NCBI GenBank assembly: GCA_020852175.1
Contig: JADZBH010000036.1
Coordinates: forward strand, 62,001 to 126,000
Direction of reading: 5' to 3'
Length of the DNA: 64,000 nucleotides
Source: Bryobacterales bacterium
Lineage (GTDB): Bacteria > Acidobacteriota > Terriglobia > Bryobacterales > Bryobacteraceae
Within the stretch, counting starts at the first letter, position 1. The number at the start of each line of letters is the position of its first letter. Positions 45,550 to 56,630 of the stretch are shown here, piece after piece. The translations under genes and the position numbers were made by a program. Under the pieces are notes generated by a model, which saw only the letters and a program-made list of their open reading frames with translations, was not told the DNA's origin and ran no database searches.

Positions 45550-46581
45550 ATGCAGGACCGGGGCATCGTATCGTCGTCCGCGCTCGAAGGGGAACGCCAG
45601 TTCGAGCAGAGCCTCCGTCCGCCCACCATGGACGACTTCACGGGCCAGGCCAAGGTGAAGGAGATCCTTTCCATCGCCATCCAAGCCGCCCGGGAACGTG
45701 GCGAGGCGCTCGACCATGTGCTGTTACACGGACCGCCCGGCCTTGGTAAGACGACGCTCGCCAATATCGTGGCCGCCGAACTGGGCGTGAGCATCGACTT
45801 CACCGCCGGTCCCGTTCTTCAAAAGAAAATCGACCTTACCGGCATTCTCACCAACATCCGCGAGCGCCAGGTGTTCTTCATCGACGAGGTGCACCGGTTG
45901 ATGCCCGACATCGAGGAGATTCTTTACTCCGCGCTCGAGGACTACCGCGTCGATCTGGTGATCGGAGCCGGTCCCGGGGCGCGTACGCACTCGTTGCAGA
46001 TTCCCCGTTTCACGGCCGTGGGCGCCACCACGCGCCAGGGGCTGGTCAGCGCGCCCCTGCGGGGCCGCTTCGGCCTTGTCCTCCGGTTGAACCACTACGA
46101 CACCGGGGAGATGACCAGCATCGTTCTCCGCTCGGCAGGGCTGCTGAACGTTTCCGTGGACCGCGACGGCGCCCTGGAGGTGGCGCGCCGCAGCCGGGGC
46201 ACGCCCCGGATCGCCAACCGCCTGCTGCGCCGCGTACGCGATTACGCGCAGGTTCGCGCCAGCGGCCACGTCGACCTGGCCGTCGCCCGCCAGGCGCTCG
46301 ATCTGCTTGAAGTGGACCCGCTGGGGCTCGACGAAACCGATAAGAAAATCATGATGACCGTGCTGGTGAAGTACGGCGGCGGGCCCGTTGGCCTGAACAC
46401 GATCGCCGCCTCCATCGACGAACAACCGGACACGATCGAGGAGGTTTACGAGCCGTATCTCATTCAACTCGGTTTCCTCGACCGTACGCCCCGCGGCCGC
46501 GTCGCCACTCCGCGCGGCTTCGAGTACTTCGGCGTGGAGCGGCGTCAACCCGGCAACGGCCAGAGTTCGCTATTCCCATGA
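45550..46581 (+). CDS. ruvB: Holliday junction branch migration ATPase RuvB
   Basis: A 343-residue AAA+ motor. Walker A is HGPPGLGKTTLAN near residue 60, Walker B is FIDEVHRL, sensor and arginine-finger regions follow (VGATTRQGLVSAPLRGRFG), and the winged-helix C-terminal domain contains IDEQPDTIEEVYEPYL. Its stop overlaps the next start (ATGA), so the epimerase-like gene is translated with it. Confidence 0.96.
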   Translation: MQDRGIVSSSALEGERQFEQSLRPPTMDDFTGQAKVKEILSIAIQAARERGEALDHVLLHGPPGLGKTTLANIVAAELGVSIDFTAGPVLQKKIDLTGILTNIRERQVFFIDEVHRLMPDIEEILYSALEDYRVDLVIGAGPGARTHSLQIPRFTAVGATTRQGLVSAPLRGRFGLVLRLNHYDTGEMTSIVLRSAGLLNVSVDRDGALEVARRSRGTPRIANRLLRRVRDYAQVRASGHVDLAVARQALDLLEVDPLGLDETDKKIMMTVLVKYGGGPVGLNTIAASIDEQPDTIEEVYEPYLIQLGFLDRTPRGRVATPRGFEYFGVERRQPGNGQSSLFP

Positions 46582-47618
46582 GGGCCGCTCTGATTTTCCT
46601 GCTCGCGCTGCCGCTGGCGGCGCAGCGCTATACCGCCATTGAGCCGCGCGGTTTCATCGAACTCGGCGACAACGACGGGATGCGCGTCACCATTTCGCCC
46701 GCGCATGGAGCGGAGTTGTGCGGGGTGGAGGTCCGGTTCCGGGGCCGGTGGCGTCAACTGATCCACCGTGCCTGCGACTATACGCCTACCTCGGGTTGGG
46801 CCGGACGCGCCCCTTGGCTCTGGCCCGCGACGGCGCGTAATTTTCCCGCCGGCGTTCCCCCCACCGAGGATGCCGCCGGTTCCTCCTACGACTATCGAGG
46901 CAAACGCTACCCGATGCCAATTCACGGCTTCGCCCGCGATCATGCCTGGAAGGTGGAGTCCGTTCACGCCGGTCCGGCCTCTGCGCGTGCCGTGCTCTCG
47001 CTCGCCGATACGCCGGGAACCCGCCGCTTCTACCCTTTCGGCTGGCGGGTCGAAATCGAATACACTCTCGCGCAGCGCGAGCTTTCCATGGAGATGCGTG
47101 TGCGCGCCTCCGGGCGAAACTCCGATGCCATGTTTTTTAGCGCCGGGAATCACATCACCTTTCAACTCCCCTTCGTGGAGGGCTCCAACCCCGCCGCCGT
47201 CACGCTCCAGTCGCCCTCGACTATTGAGTACGTGAAAAACGGCTTCATGCCCACCGGCGCCAAACGCCGCTACTCGCTCGACCGGCCGGTGGAACTCTCC
47301 ACGCTGCCGCGCGCGCAGGCCGTGACGCTGGGCGGGTATCGCGGCGACGCGTGGATGACGCTCACGGACCCCGCCGGTCTCGCCGTCACCATGACTCACC
47401 ACGCCTCTTCTCTCCCCGAAGAGGTGTGCCTGTTTAACATGTGGGGCGATGCCGCGGCCGGCTACTTCAGTCCCGAGCCTTGGGTTGGCTTGCAGAACTC
47501 GCTTGTCTCGGGCAACGGGCTCGTCACTCTCGAACCTGGCGGCGAATGGATATGGCGCCTGCGGCTGTCCACGCTCGATCTCGAAACTCCCGCGCACCGG
47601 GCGCTCCCCGCCCAGTAG
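46578..47618 (+). CDS. Exported aldose 1-epimerase-like protein
   Basis: A 346-residue protein with an N-terminal signal (RAALIFLLALPLAAQRY). The galactose-mutarotase fold is suggested by the HGFARDHAWKVE histidine motif, NHITFQLPF, and a late SPEPWVGLQNS glutamate. The family interconverts alpha and beta anomers of aldoses. It is coupled by ATGA to ruvB, which is a functional mismatch, and ends six bases from the convergent typA gene. Confidence 0.8.
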   Translation: MRAALIFLLALPLAAQRYTAIEPRGFIELGDNDGMRVTISPAHGAELCGVEVRFRGRWRQLIHRACDYTPTSGWAGRAPWLWPATARNFPAGVPPTEDAAGSSYDYRGKRYPMPIHGFARDHAWKVESVHAGPASARAVLSLADTPGTRRFYPFGWRVEIEYTLAQRELSMEMRVRASGRNSDAMFFSAGNHITFQLPFVEGSNPAAVTLQSPSTIEYVKNGFMPTGAKRRYSLDRPVELSTLPRAQAVTLGGYRGDAWMTLTDPAGLAVTMTHHASSLPEEVCLFNMWGDAAAGYFSPEPWVGLQNSLVSGNGLVTLEPGGEWIWRLRLSTLDLETPAHRALPAQ

Positions 47619-47624
47619 CGCGTC

Positions 47625-49424
<1,800 letters not shown>

Positions 49425-49484
49425 GCGAGTCTACCATTGTCGCACTGTGGACGCCTTCACCCCGTTACACTAGGTGAAGCCGTC

Positions 49485-50318
49485 ATGTACATTGCTCTGA
49501 ATGGCACGCTTGTCGCGCGCCGTCTGTCGTGGGAAGAGTTCGCGCGCGTTGCCCACGCAGCCGGGTACGCCGGCGTCGATCTGCTCCACGCCGAGGTGCT
49601 CGACAAGGGCGCCGCGAAGGTTGTTGAACTGCTGGCCGGGCTGAATCTGAAGCCCGCCGTGGTGGCTCTGCCGGTGGAGTTCCGCAAGGATGACGCCGCC
49701 TTCGAGGAGAGCATGCGGAAGCTCCCCGGCGCCGCCGCGTTCGCCAAGGCCATTGGCTGTCCGCGCATGTCCACATGGGTCCCTTCCTGGTGTGAACTGC
49801 CGCGCGCGGAGCAAGAGACGGTCTGGCGGAAGAGATTTCAGGCCATCGACCAGGCGCTGGAGCCGCACGGCGTCCGCCTTGGACTCGAATACCTGGGACC
49901 GCTCCACCTGCGCAATCGCGGACCGCATCAGTTCCTTTACCGCCACTCCGACATGTTGGCGTTCGCCAAATCGTGTGGCGCGCAGATTGGGCTGCTGGTG
50001 GACTCCTGGCACTGGCACCACGCCGGCGGCACAGCCGCCGATATCGCCTCGACGCCGCTCGCGGACCTGGTCCATGTACAGGCCGCGGACGCGCCCAACC
50101 TGCCGCCCGAAAAGATCCTCGACGGCGAACGCCTGATGCCCGGTGAAGGGATCATCGACTTTGCCTCCTTCTTCGGCGCGCTGCGAAAGGCAGGCTACCG
50201 CGATGGCGTGAGCCCCGAGGTCTTCGGCCGGGGCTTGAAGGATATGGCGCCCGAGCAGGGCGCGGCGCTGGGCCTGCGAACCACCGCCGCCGTCATGAAA
50301 AAGTCGGGAGTGCTCTAG
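49485..50318 (+). CDS. Sugar phosphate isomerase/epimerase-like TIM-barrel protein
   Basis: A 277-residue xylose-isomerase-like TIM-barrel (AP_endonuc_2 family). Metal-ligand positions are visible in LGLEYLGPL, LVDSWHWHHAGG, LVHVQAADAP and SPEVFGRG. Relatives act on keto sugars, inosose or hydroxypyruvate. The ATG at 49485 gives a clean first strand (MYIALNGTLVARRLSW). The next start follows the stop directly. The substrate may be a peptidoglycan-derived sugar given murQ next door, but that is inference. Confidence 0.8.
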   Translation: MYIALNGTLVARRLSWEEFARVAHAAGYAGVDLLHAEVLDKGAAKVVELLAGLNLKPAVVALPVEFRKDDAAFEESMRKLPGAAAFAKAIGCPRMSTWVPSWCELPRAEQETVWRKRFQAIDQALEPHGVRLGLEYLGPLHLRNRGPHQFLYRHSDMLAFAKSCGAQIGLLVDSWHWHHAGGTAADIASTPLADLVHVQAADAPNLPPEKILDGERLMPGEGIIDFASFFGALRKAGYRDGVSPEVFGRGLKDMAPEQGAALGLRTTAAVMKKSGVL

Positions 50319-51221
50319 GTGAAGAACGAGGATCTCGCTTCGTTGCTCACCGAGCAGCGGAACCCCGCGTCGCGCGAGATCGATTCGCTGTCCACGGAGC
50401 AGATGCTTGGCGTCATCAACGCCGAGGACGCGCGCATCGCCGCCTCCGTCCACATGGCGATTCCGGGGATCGCCCGCACCGTCGATGCCGTGGCCGCGCG
50501 CCTGCGTGAAGGCGGACGTCTCTTCTACATCGGGGCGGGGACCAGCGGGCGGCTTGGAGTGCTCGACGCCAGCGAGTGCCGTCCCACGTTCAACGTGCCC
50601 CAGGACATGGTGCAGGGCATCATGGCAGGCGGCGAATCCGCGCTGGTGCGCGCCACCGAAGCGAGCGAGGATGACGCCAGCGCCGGCGAGCGCGATGTCA
50701 AGGCTCGCGGGCTCGCCGGAGGCGATGCGCTGGTGGGCATCACCGCTTCGGGCCGCACGCCCTACGTTCTTGGAGCCATCGATTACGCCCGCTCACTCGG
50801 CGCCTTCACGGCGGGGCTCAGTTGTTCTCCGGCGAGCGAGCTTTCGCGGCGCGCCGAAGTGGGCATCGAGGCGCTCACGGGACCCGAGGTGCTCACCGGT
50901 TCCACGCGCATGAAGGCCGGCACGGCCACCAAGCTCGTGCTGAACATGATCAGCACGGGGGTGATGATCCGTCTCGGCTACGTCCACGGCAACCTGATGG
51001 TGAACGTGCAGCCCACCAACGACAAGCTGCGCGACCGGGCCCGGCGCATCATCGCCGAGGCCACCGGCGCCGACGCGGCCTACTCCGCCCATCTTCTGAA
51101 TACCTCCGGCGGCAATGTCCGTGCCGCCATACTCATGGCTAAGAAAGGATTGGCTCGCGACGAGGCTGTCCGCCTGCTGGCCGAACACGGCGGACGCCTC
51201 GGCGAGGCTCTGCATGGATAA
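50319..51221 (+). CDS. murQ: N-acetylmuramic acid 6-phosphate etherase
   Basis: A 300-residue SIS-domain enzyme that cleaves the lactyl ether of MurNAc-6-phosphate to give GlcNAc-6-phosphate and D-lactate in peptidoglycan recycling. The sugar-phosphate loop is IGAGTSGRLGVLDASECRP with catalytic Glu near E86, and the second acidic position is in RATEASEDDA (E114/E117). GSTRMKAGTATKLVLNM is family-typical. The start is a GTG exactly after the preceding stop. It overlaps the murA start by 8 bases. Confidence 0.94.
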   Translation: MKNEDLASLLTEQRNPASREIDSLSTEQMLGVINAEDARIAASVHMAIPGIARTVDAVAARLREGGRLFYIGAGTSGRLGVLDASECRPTFNVPQDMVQGIMAGGESALVRATEASEDDASAGERDVKARGLAGGDALVGITASGRTPYVLGAIDYARSLGAFTAGLSCSPASELSRRAEVGIEALTGPEVLTGSTRMKAGTATKLVLNMISTGVMIRLGYVHGNLMVNVQPTNDKLRDRARRIIAEATGADAAYSAHLLNTSGGNVRAAILMAKKGLARDEAVRLLAEHGGRLGEALHG

Positions 51222-52476
51222 ATTCCGCATCACCGGGCCCACCAGGCTCTCGGGCGAGGTGGCCATCAGCGGCGCGAAGAATTCCGCGCTCCCCGTGCTC
51301 GCCGCCTGCCTGCTCACATCGGAACCCGTGGTCCTCCACCGGATTCCGCGCGTGCGCGACATCGGCACCATGCGCCGCCTGCTGGAGCACAACGGCGCCA
51401 CGATCACCGAGCGCGAGGATGGCGCGCTGGTGGTCCATACCGCCGAGGTGACTCAACCCGAGGCGCCCTACGATCTGGTCAAGACCATGCGCGCCTCCAG
51501 TCTAGTCCTGGGCCCTCTCGTGGCCCGCACGGGACGCGCCCGCGTTTCGTTGCCGGGCGGCTGCGCCATCGGAGCGCGTCCCATTGGCATGCACGTCACC
51601 GGACTCGAACAGTTGGGCGCGCGCATGGAACAGTCCCATGGATACATTGAAGCCACCGTGCCCGGCCGCTTGCGCGGCTGCGTCTACACCTTCGACCGCA
51701 TTACCGTCACCGGCACCGAAGACCTTCTCATGGCCGCCGTGCTGGCCGACGGCGAAACCGTGCTGGAAAACGCCGCCCGCGAGCCCGAGGTGGTCGACGT
51801 AGCCGAAATGCTGATCCGGATGGGCGCCCGGATCGAAGGCGCAGGAACCTCCACCATCCGCGTGCACGGCGTGGGCCGCCTGCACGGCGCCGAGCACACC
51901 ATTATTCCGGACCGTATCGAGGCCGGTACCTTCGCCGCCGCCGCCGCCATCACCGGTGGCGAGATTCGCGTGAACGGCTGCGAGCCCGAACATCTGACGG
52001 CACTTTTTTCCAAACTCCGGCAGGCGGGCGTGGATGTGAGCGAGGAAGGGAAGTCGGTGCTGGTAAGATCCAGCGGCAAACTCGCCAGCGTCGACATGGA
52101 AACCCAGGAACACCCCGGCTTCGCCACCGATCTGCAAGCCCAGTTCATGGCGTTGATGACGCAGGCCGAAGGCATCTCCATCATCACGGAGCGCATCTTC
52201 GAGAACCGTTTCATGCATGTGCTCGAACTGGCGCGCATGGGCGCCAACATCAGGGTGGAAGGCCAGCGGGCCATTGTCGCCGGAACGCGCCGCCTGACCG
52301 GCGCCGAGGTGATAGCCTCCGATCTGCGCGCCAGCGCCTCGCTGGTCATCGCCGCCCAGGCGGCCGACGGAGACACCATCATCGACCGCGTCTATCACAT
52401 CGATCGCGGTTACGAAAAGATCGAAGAAAAACTTCGCGGGCTCGGCGCCCGCATGGAAAGGATCGAAGCGAAATGA
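51214..52476 (+). CDS. murA: UDP-N-acetylglucosamine 1-carboxyvinyltransferase
   Basis: A 420-residue enolpyruvyl transferase for the first committed step of peptidoglycan synthesis. ISGAKNSALPVLAA contains the conserved Lys/Asn pair. The catalytic cysteine that fosfomycin alkylates is kept as C117 in LPGGCAIGARP. The ATG at 51214 is preferred; the longer frame from 51115 re-reads murQ. The rhodanese gene overlaps its stop as ATGA. Confidence 0.95.
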   Translation: MDKFRITGPTRLSGEVAISGAKNSALPVLAACLLTSEPVVLHRIPRVRDIGTMRRLLEHNGATITEREDGALVVHTAEVTQPEAPYDLVKTMRASSLVLGPLVARTGRARVSLPGGCAIGARPIGMHVTGLEQLGARMEQSHGYIEATVPGRLRGCVYTFDRITVTGTEDLLMAAVLADGETVLENAAREPEVVDVAEMLIRMGARIEGAGTSTIRVHGVGRLHGAEHTIIPDRIEAGTFAAAAAITGGEIRVNGCEPEHLTALFSKLRQAGVDVSEEGKSVLVRSSGKLASVDMETQEHPGFATDLQAQFMALMTQAEGISIITERIFENRFMHVLELARMGANIRVEGQRAIVAGTRRLTGAEVIASDLRASASLVIAAQAADGDTIIDRVYHIDRGYEKIEEKLRGLGARMERIEAK

Positions 52477-52856
52477 GCACCGCACCGAAATCTCATCATC
52501 CCGGTTTTCTCGCCCTGGTGGAGGACGCCAAGACCCGCGTTCGCGAGATCACCATCGAGGAGTTCGCCGCCGGGCAGGCCGCGGGCGAAGCCGGACTTCT
52601 CATCGACACCCGGGAGGAAAGCGAATGGGCCGCCGGCCATGCCGCCGGAGCCATTTGGCTGGGGAAGGGAATCATCGAGCGCGACATCGAGGCCAAGGCG
52701 CCCGACTACTCGCGGAAACTTGTTCTGTATTGTGGCGGCGGATTCCGTAGTGCGCTGGCCGCGGACGCCATCCAGAAGATGGGCTACACGAACGTGCTGT
52801 CTCTTGCGGGAGGTTGGCGCGCCTGGAAGGGCGCCAACCTGCCCGTCGAGAAGTAA
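52473..52856 (+). CDS. Rhodanese-like domain protein
   Basis: A 127-residue single-domain rhodanese (sulfurtransferase-like). LLIDTREESEWAAGHAAGA and LVLYCGGGFRSALAA give the active-site loop with the persulfide Cys at C87. It overlaps murA by the ATGA pattern, an association with no known mechanistic reason. Sulfur transfer or redox sensing is possible. It ends ten bases from the convergent nitric oxide reductase. Confidence 0.88.
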   Translation: MSTAPKSHHPGFLALVEDAKTRVREITIEEFAAGQAAGEAGLLIDTREESEWAAGHAAGAIWLGKGIIERDIEAKAPDYSRKLVLYCGGGFRSALAADAIQKMGYTNVLSLAGGWRAWKGANLPVEK

Positions 52857-52866
52857 CGGCCGCTCG

Positions 52867-55074
52867 TTAGGCCACGCGCTTCGTCCGGATCGAGAACACG
52901 AACGCCACCAGCGCCACGGCGCCGGCGCCGAACAGTGTGTCGCCCGGCAGGCGCATCCACCGCAGCGTCTGCATCAACGGCGTTCCGAGGAATTCCGTGC
53001 TTCTGGCATACCAGTAGCCGTATTCCACCGAAGCCCACGTCTGCGCCAGTCCCACGGGCAGCAGGCTGCCCACGGTCATGGCGAACAGGCCGATGTTCAT
53101 CGCCCAGAAGGAGAACTTCAACCAGCTTTCCTTCCATTCGGCGTCCGGCACCAGCGCACGCAGGCACACCAGCATCAGACCGATGCCCAGCATGCCATAG
53201 ACGCCGAACAGAGCCGCATGGCCGTGCACGGGTGTCGTGTTCAGCCCCTGCATGTAGTACAGCGCGATGGGCGGGTTGATCATGAAGCCGAACAGCCCCG
53301 CGCCCACCATGTTCCAGAAGGCCACGGCGACGAAGAAGTAGATGGGCCATTTGTACCGCTGCGTCCACACCGTCATGCTGCCGCGCCGCAGATCGTCCAG
53401 CGCGCCGTAACTCACCAGCACCAGCGGTACCGTTTCCAGCGCGCTGAATACCGATCCCCAGGCCAGCGCCACCGTCGGCGTGCCCGAGAAGTAGAGGTGG
53501 TGGCAGGTGCCGATGATGCCGCCCGCCAGGAAGATGGTGGCCGATAGCAACGCGGTCTTGGCCGCCAGCGCGGGCCGCACCAGCCCCAGCCGCGTGAAGA
53601 AGAAGGCGATCACCGTGGTGGCGAACACCTCGAAGAATCCTTCCACCCAGAGGTGAACCACCCACCAGCGCCAGTATTCGACGATGGACAGGTGCGTGTG
53701 CTGGCCCCATGTCAAGCCCGCGCCGTAGAACAGCCCGATCGCGGCCGAGGACAACAGGAACAGCCACAGCAGGTGCCGGTTGTCGTTGGTACGCGTCAGC
53801 GAAGGGCGCACGGAGCGAACCACCAGGAACAGCCATAGCAGCAGGCCAATGAACAGCAGGAACTGCCAGGCGCGGCCCAGTTCCACATATTCGTATCCCT
53901 GGTGCCCCCAGTAGAACGATGCCGCGTCGGACAACTTGTTCTGGATGCTCATCCACTGGCCGGCCATGGAACCGGCCACCACCAGCAACAGAGCCAGGAA
54001 CAGCACGTTCACGCCGAGACTCTGGCCCTTCGGCTCCACGCCGGATACCAGCGGCCCAATGAACAGCCCCGCCGCCAGCCACGCCGTGGCGATCCAGAAG
54101 ATGCCCAACTGCACGTGCCAGGTGCGGCTTACCGAGTACGGCAAGATCTTCGCCAGATCGATGCCATAGAAGCTTCCGCCTTCCACGCCATAGTGCGCGG
54201 TGACGATGCCCACGCAGATCTGCACCAGCAGCAGCAGCGCCACCACCCAAAAATACTTCAGCGTGGCGTGCTGAGACGGCGTCGAACGCCAACTGCCCAG
54301 CGGGTCCTTTTCAGGAACCGGAGAGGTCTCTTCGGGCGGCTGGGCCGCATACCACCACACCAGGCCGCAAATGCCCGCCAGCAGCATCAGAATGCTCACG
54401 CCGGTCCACATCACCGATTCGCCGCTCGGGCGGTTGCCCACCAGCGGTTCGTGCGGCCAGTCGTGCGTGTAGGAAAGACGGTCGCCCGGCCTGTCCGTGG
54501 AAGCCGTCCACGACGTCCAGAAAATGAACGCGGCGAATTTGCGTAGACGCGCCTCATCCCGGATGGTGTTCTTGGGAATCGCGTAGGCCGCGTTGCCCTT
54601 CAGGAACACGTCCGCATAGTGGCGCACGCAATCCTCGAATGCTTCCCCGCGCAGGTCGGAGACCACCAGCGTCCCCGTCGAGGCGTCATAGGCGTTCTTG
54701 CGGTACTGCGCCGTCAGCCTGCCCTGCAACCCCGCTTTATGCTCGGCGTCCAGCGCCTCGAAGCCGCGCCCGTACTCCTTCCGCGCCCAGGAGTTCAACG
54801 TGTACATCGCCTCGCGATGCAACCAGTCGGCGGTCCAATCCGGCGCCACATAGCTGCCGTGGCCCCACACCGAGCCCACCTGCATGCCGCCCATCGACTG
54901 CCAGACGTTCTGGCCTTCGCCGATCGCCCCGTCCGGAATCACCACCTTTCCACTGCTTGTGACAACGCGCGCTGGAATCGGCGGCGCCTCCTGATAGATG
55001 CGCGTTCCAATCCATCCCAGCACGCCGAACGACAGGATCAATACCGCTGCGAATGCATACCAAAGCCTTCTCAC
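52867..55074 (-). CDS. norZ: Quinol-dependent nitric oxide reductase (qNOR), GTG start
   Basis: A 735-residue heme-copper-superfamily membrane enzyme that reduces NO to N2O using quinol. The N-terminal soluble part lacks the CxxCH heme c motif, which marks qNOR rather than cNOR. Likely heme b ligands are H320 and H619, the heme b3 ligand H617, and non-heme FeB ligands H474, H525 and H526, with conserved E478/E482. About 14 helices are seen. The start is a GTG after GTGAGG. No other denitrification gene is adjacent, so detoxification is likely. Control by the palindrome upstream is inferred. Confidence 0.93.
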   Translation of the reverse strand: MRRLWYAFAAVLILSFGVLGWIGTRIYQEAPPIPARVVTSSGKVVIPDGAIGEGQNVWQSMGGMQVGSVWGHGSYVAPDWTADWLHREAMYTLNSWARKEYGRGFEALDAEHKAGLQGRLTAQYRKNAYDASTGTLVVSDLRGEAFEDCVRHYADVFLKGNAAYAIPKNTIRDEARLRKFAAFIFWTSWTASTDRPGDRLSYTHDWPHEPLVGNRPSGESVMWTGVSILMLLAGICGLVWWYAAQPPEETSPVPEKDPLGSWRSTPSQHATLKYFWVVALLLLVQICVGIVTAHYGVEGGSFYGIDLAKILPYSVSRTWHVQLGIFWIATAWLAAGLFIGPLVSGVEPKGQSLGVNVLFLALLLVVAGSMAGQWMSIQNKLSDAASFYWGHQGYEYVELGRAWQFLLFIGLLLWLFLVVRSVRPSLTRTNDNRHLLWLFLLSSAAIGLFYGAGLTWGQHTHLSIVEYWRWWVVHLWVEGFFEVFATTVIAFFFTRLGLVRPALAAKTALLSATIFLAGGIIGTCHHLYFSGTPTVALAWGSVFSALETVPLVLVSYGALDDLRRGSMTVWTQRYKWPIYFFVAVAFWNMVGAGLFGFMINPPIALYYMQGLNTTPVHGHAALFGVYGMLGIGLMLVCLRALVPDAEWKESWLKFSFWAMNIGLFAMTVGSLLPVGLAQTWASVEYGYWYARSTEFLGTPLMQTLRWMRLPGDTLFGAGAVALVAFVFSIRTKRVA

Positions 55075-55132
55075 TGAACCTCACTTTCCAAATCTCCAAC
55101 GAACATCGTGTCAGGCCAAGGGCGGAGGAGGA

Positions 55133-55148
55133 TATGACCGTGGTCACA
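55133..55148. promoter_or_regulatory. Crp/Fnr-like operator between qNOR and the amidohydrolase
   Basis: TATGA-CCGTGG-TCACA closely fits the Crp/Fnr half-site pattern TGTGA-N6-TCACA, with one half mismatched at one base. It is centred about 66 bases upstream of the qNOR start and about 54 bases upstream of the other start, positions compatible with activation. The regulator is not in the window, so this is a candidate site only. Confidence 0.45.
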
Positions 55149-55194
55149 CGGTTCGCAGCGGGCGCGTTCGTGCGCCAGTACGTCCCGGCATTTT

Positions 55195-56094
55195 ATGATT
55201 GAGCCCATGCCCCTGTTCACGCACTCACGGCGTGCCTTCCTCGCGACGGCCACTTCAGCGGCCGTCCTTGCCCAGTCACGAGAGCTCATTCTCGATATCC
55301 ATCAGCATACCGACTATACGGGACGGACGGACGAGGCCCTTATCGCCCACCAGGCCCGCATGGGCATCACGAAGACCGTCCTGCTTCCGGCAGGCTCGCG
55401 TTACGGGCTGGAGGCAGGCGCGAGTGGCAACGACCGTTGCCTGGAACTGGTGCGCCGCTATCCGGACAAGTTCACCATGTTCGCCAACGAGGTGCCCTAT
55501 GACGCCAGCTTCGCCGGAGTGATCGAGAAGTACCTGAAGCTCGGCGCCATCGGCATCGGCGAACAGAAGTTCTTCGTCGATGTGCTCAGCCCCGTCATGG
55601 CTAAGATCGCCACCGTCGCCCAGGCCAACGCCGTGCCCGTCCTGCTGCACTTCCAGCACGAGCGCTACAACGTGAACTACGGCGAGTTCCACCGCGTGCT
55701 CGCCAAGTATCCGCGAGTGAATTTCATCGGCCATGCCCAAACCTTCTGGGCCAATGTCGACGCCAGGCAGGAGCAGGAGGTTCTCTACCCCAAGTGGAAG
55801 GTCACGGCCGGTGGCTGGACAGACCGGTACCTCCGAGATTATCCGAACATGTTCGCCGACCTCTCCGCGGGCAGCGGCCTGAACTCGATGACGCGCGACC
55901 TCGACCATGCACGCGCCTTCGTCGCCCGCCATCAGGACAAGCTCATCTACGGCAGTGACTGCAACGATAGCGACGGCGCCGGGGCGAAGTGCAGCGGCAG
56001 CCAGCAAATCGCCCTGATGCGTAAACTCGCCCCCAACGCCGCGGCGCTGCGCAAGATTTTCGAGTTGAACGCGAAGAAGGTGATGAAGATCTGA
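55195..56094 (+). CDS. Exported amidohydrolase (Amidohydro_2-like)
   Basis: A 299-residue metal-dependent hydrolase of the ACMSD-like branch. The N-terminus (HSRRAFLATATSAAVLAQS) is a Tat-like signal. The HxH motif is DIHQHTDYTG; later elements include VLLHFQHERYN, INFIGHAQTFW-like NFIGHAQTFW and IYGSDCNDSDGAG. The second ATG at 55207 is an alternative start. Function is not known beyond the family. Confidence 0.82.
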   Translation: MIEPMPLFTHSRRAFLATATSAAVLAQSRELILDIHQHTDYTGRTDEALIAHQARMGITKTVLLPAGSRYGLEAGASGNDRCLELVRRYPDKFTMFANEVPYDASFAGVIEKYLKLGAIGIGEQKFFVDVLSPVMAKIATVAQANAVPVLLHFQHERYNVNYGEFHRVLAKYPRVNFIGHAQTFWANVDARQEQEVLYPKWKVTAGGWTDRYLRDYPNMFADLSAGSGLNSMTRDLDHARAFVARHQDKLIYGSDCNDSDGAGAKCSGSQQIALMRKLAPNAAALRKIFELNAKKVMKI

Positions 56095-56129
56095 TCCGCC
56101 GCTCCACGCCCACGCGCGTGGTTAGGTGC

Positions 56130-56630
56130 ATGCATCGGACCATGACCGGGGCGCTGGCCGCACTCACGCTCGCCGGCAGCATTCTGCCCGCCGCTTCCAA
56201 TCCAAACACCGTCGCCGGACGCTGGACGAACGGCCGCATCTCGATGATCCAGTATCAGGACTCGATCACGGGCCGCTCCGCGCCGGTCAACGGCAATTCG
56301 TTCGCCTACGAGTTCCACGCCGGCGGCAGGTACACGTTCACGGGGCTGATGCGGAATGTTCTGCACAACTGCACCGCCGCGCTGTTCGCCGTCGAGTCCG
56401 GCGCCTACAGTTTCGATGGCCACACCCTCTCCCTGCACCCCGAAAAGAACCCCTACAAGATGACCAACTCCTGCGCGCCGTCGTCGAACAGAGAGGGTCC
56501 AGGCAAGCTCACCAACCGCGTCTACCAGGCGCGAATCGTTCGTGAGAATGGGCGGGAGCGCCTGGAACTCCGCGACGGGAAAGGCGAGGTGCAATCCTTC
56601 GACGCGGAACGCAAGCAGGCGCCTCAGTGA
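56130..56630 (+). CDS. Exported protein of unknown function
   Basis: A 166-residue product with a signal (MHRTMTGALAALTLAGSILP); in-frame starts at 56118 and 56142 are alternatives. The mature part (GRWTNGRISMIQYQDSITG, then AYEFHAGGRYTFTGL) resembles lipocalin-like strand repeats. Two cysteines (HNCTAALF and TNSCAPSS) could form a disulfide. No family is recognised. It overlaps the convergent DUF4159 gene by 7 bases. Confidence 0.6.
   Translation: MHRTMTGALAALTLAGSILPAASNPNTVAGRWTNGRISMIQYQDSITGRSAPVNGNSFAYEFHAGGRYTFTGLMRNVLHNCTAALFAVESGAYSFDGHTLSLHPEKNPYKMTNSCAPSSNREGPGKLTNRVYQARIVRENGRERLELRDGKGEVQSFDAERKQAPQ

Noticed and set aside
49470-50453. Antisense frame of 327 codons over the sugar isomerase-like gene and murQ
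   Set aside because: No domain, and the sense genes have clear active sites.
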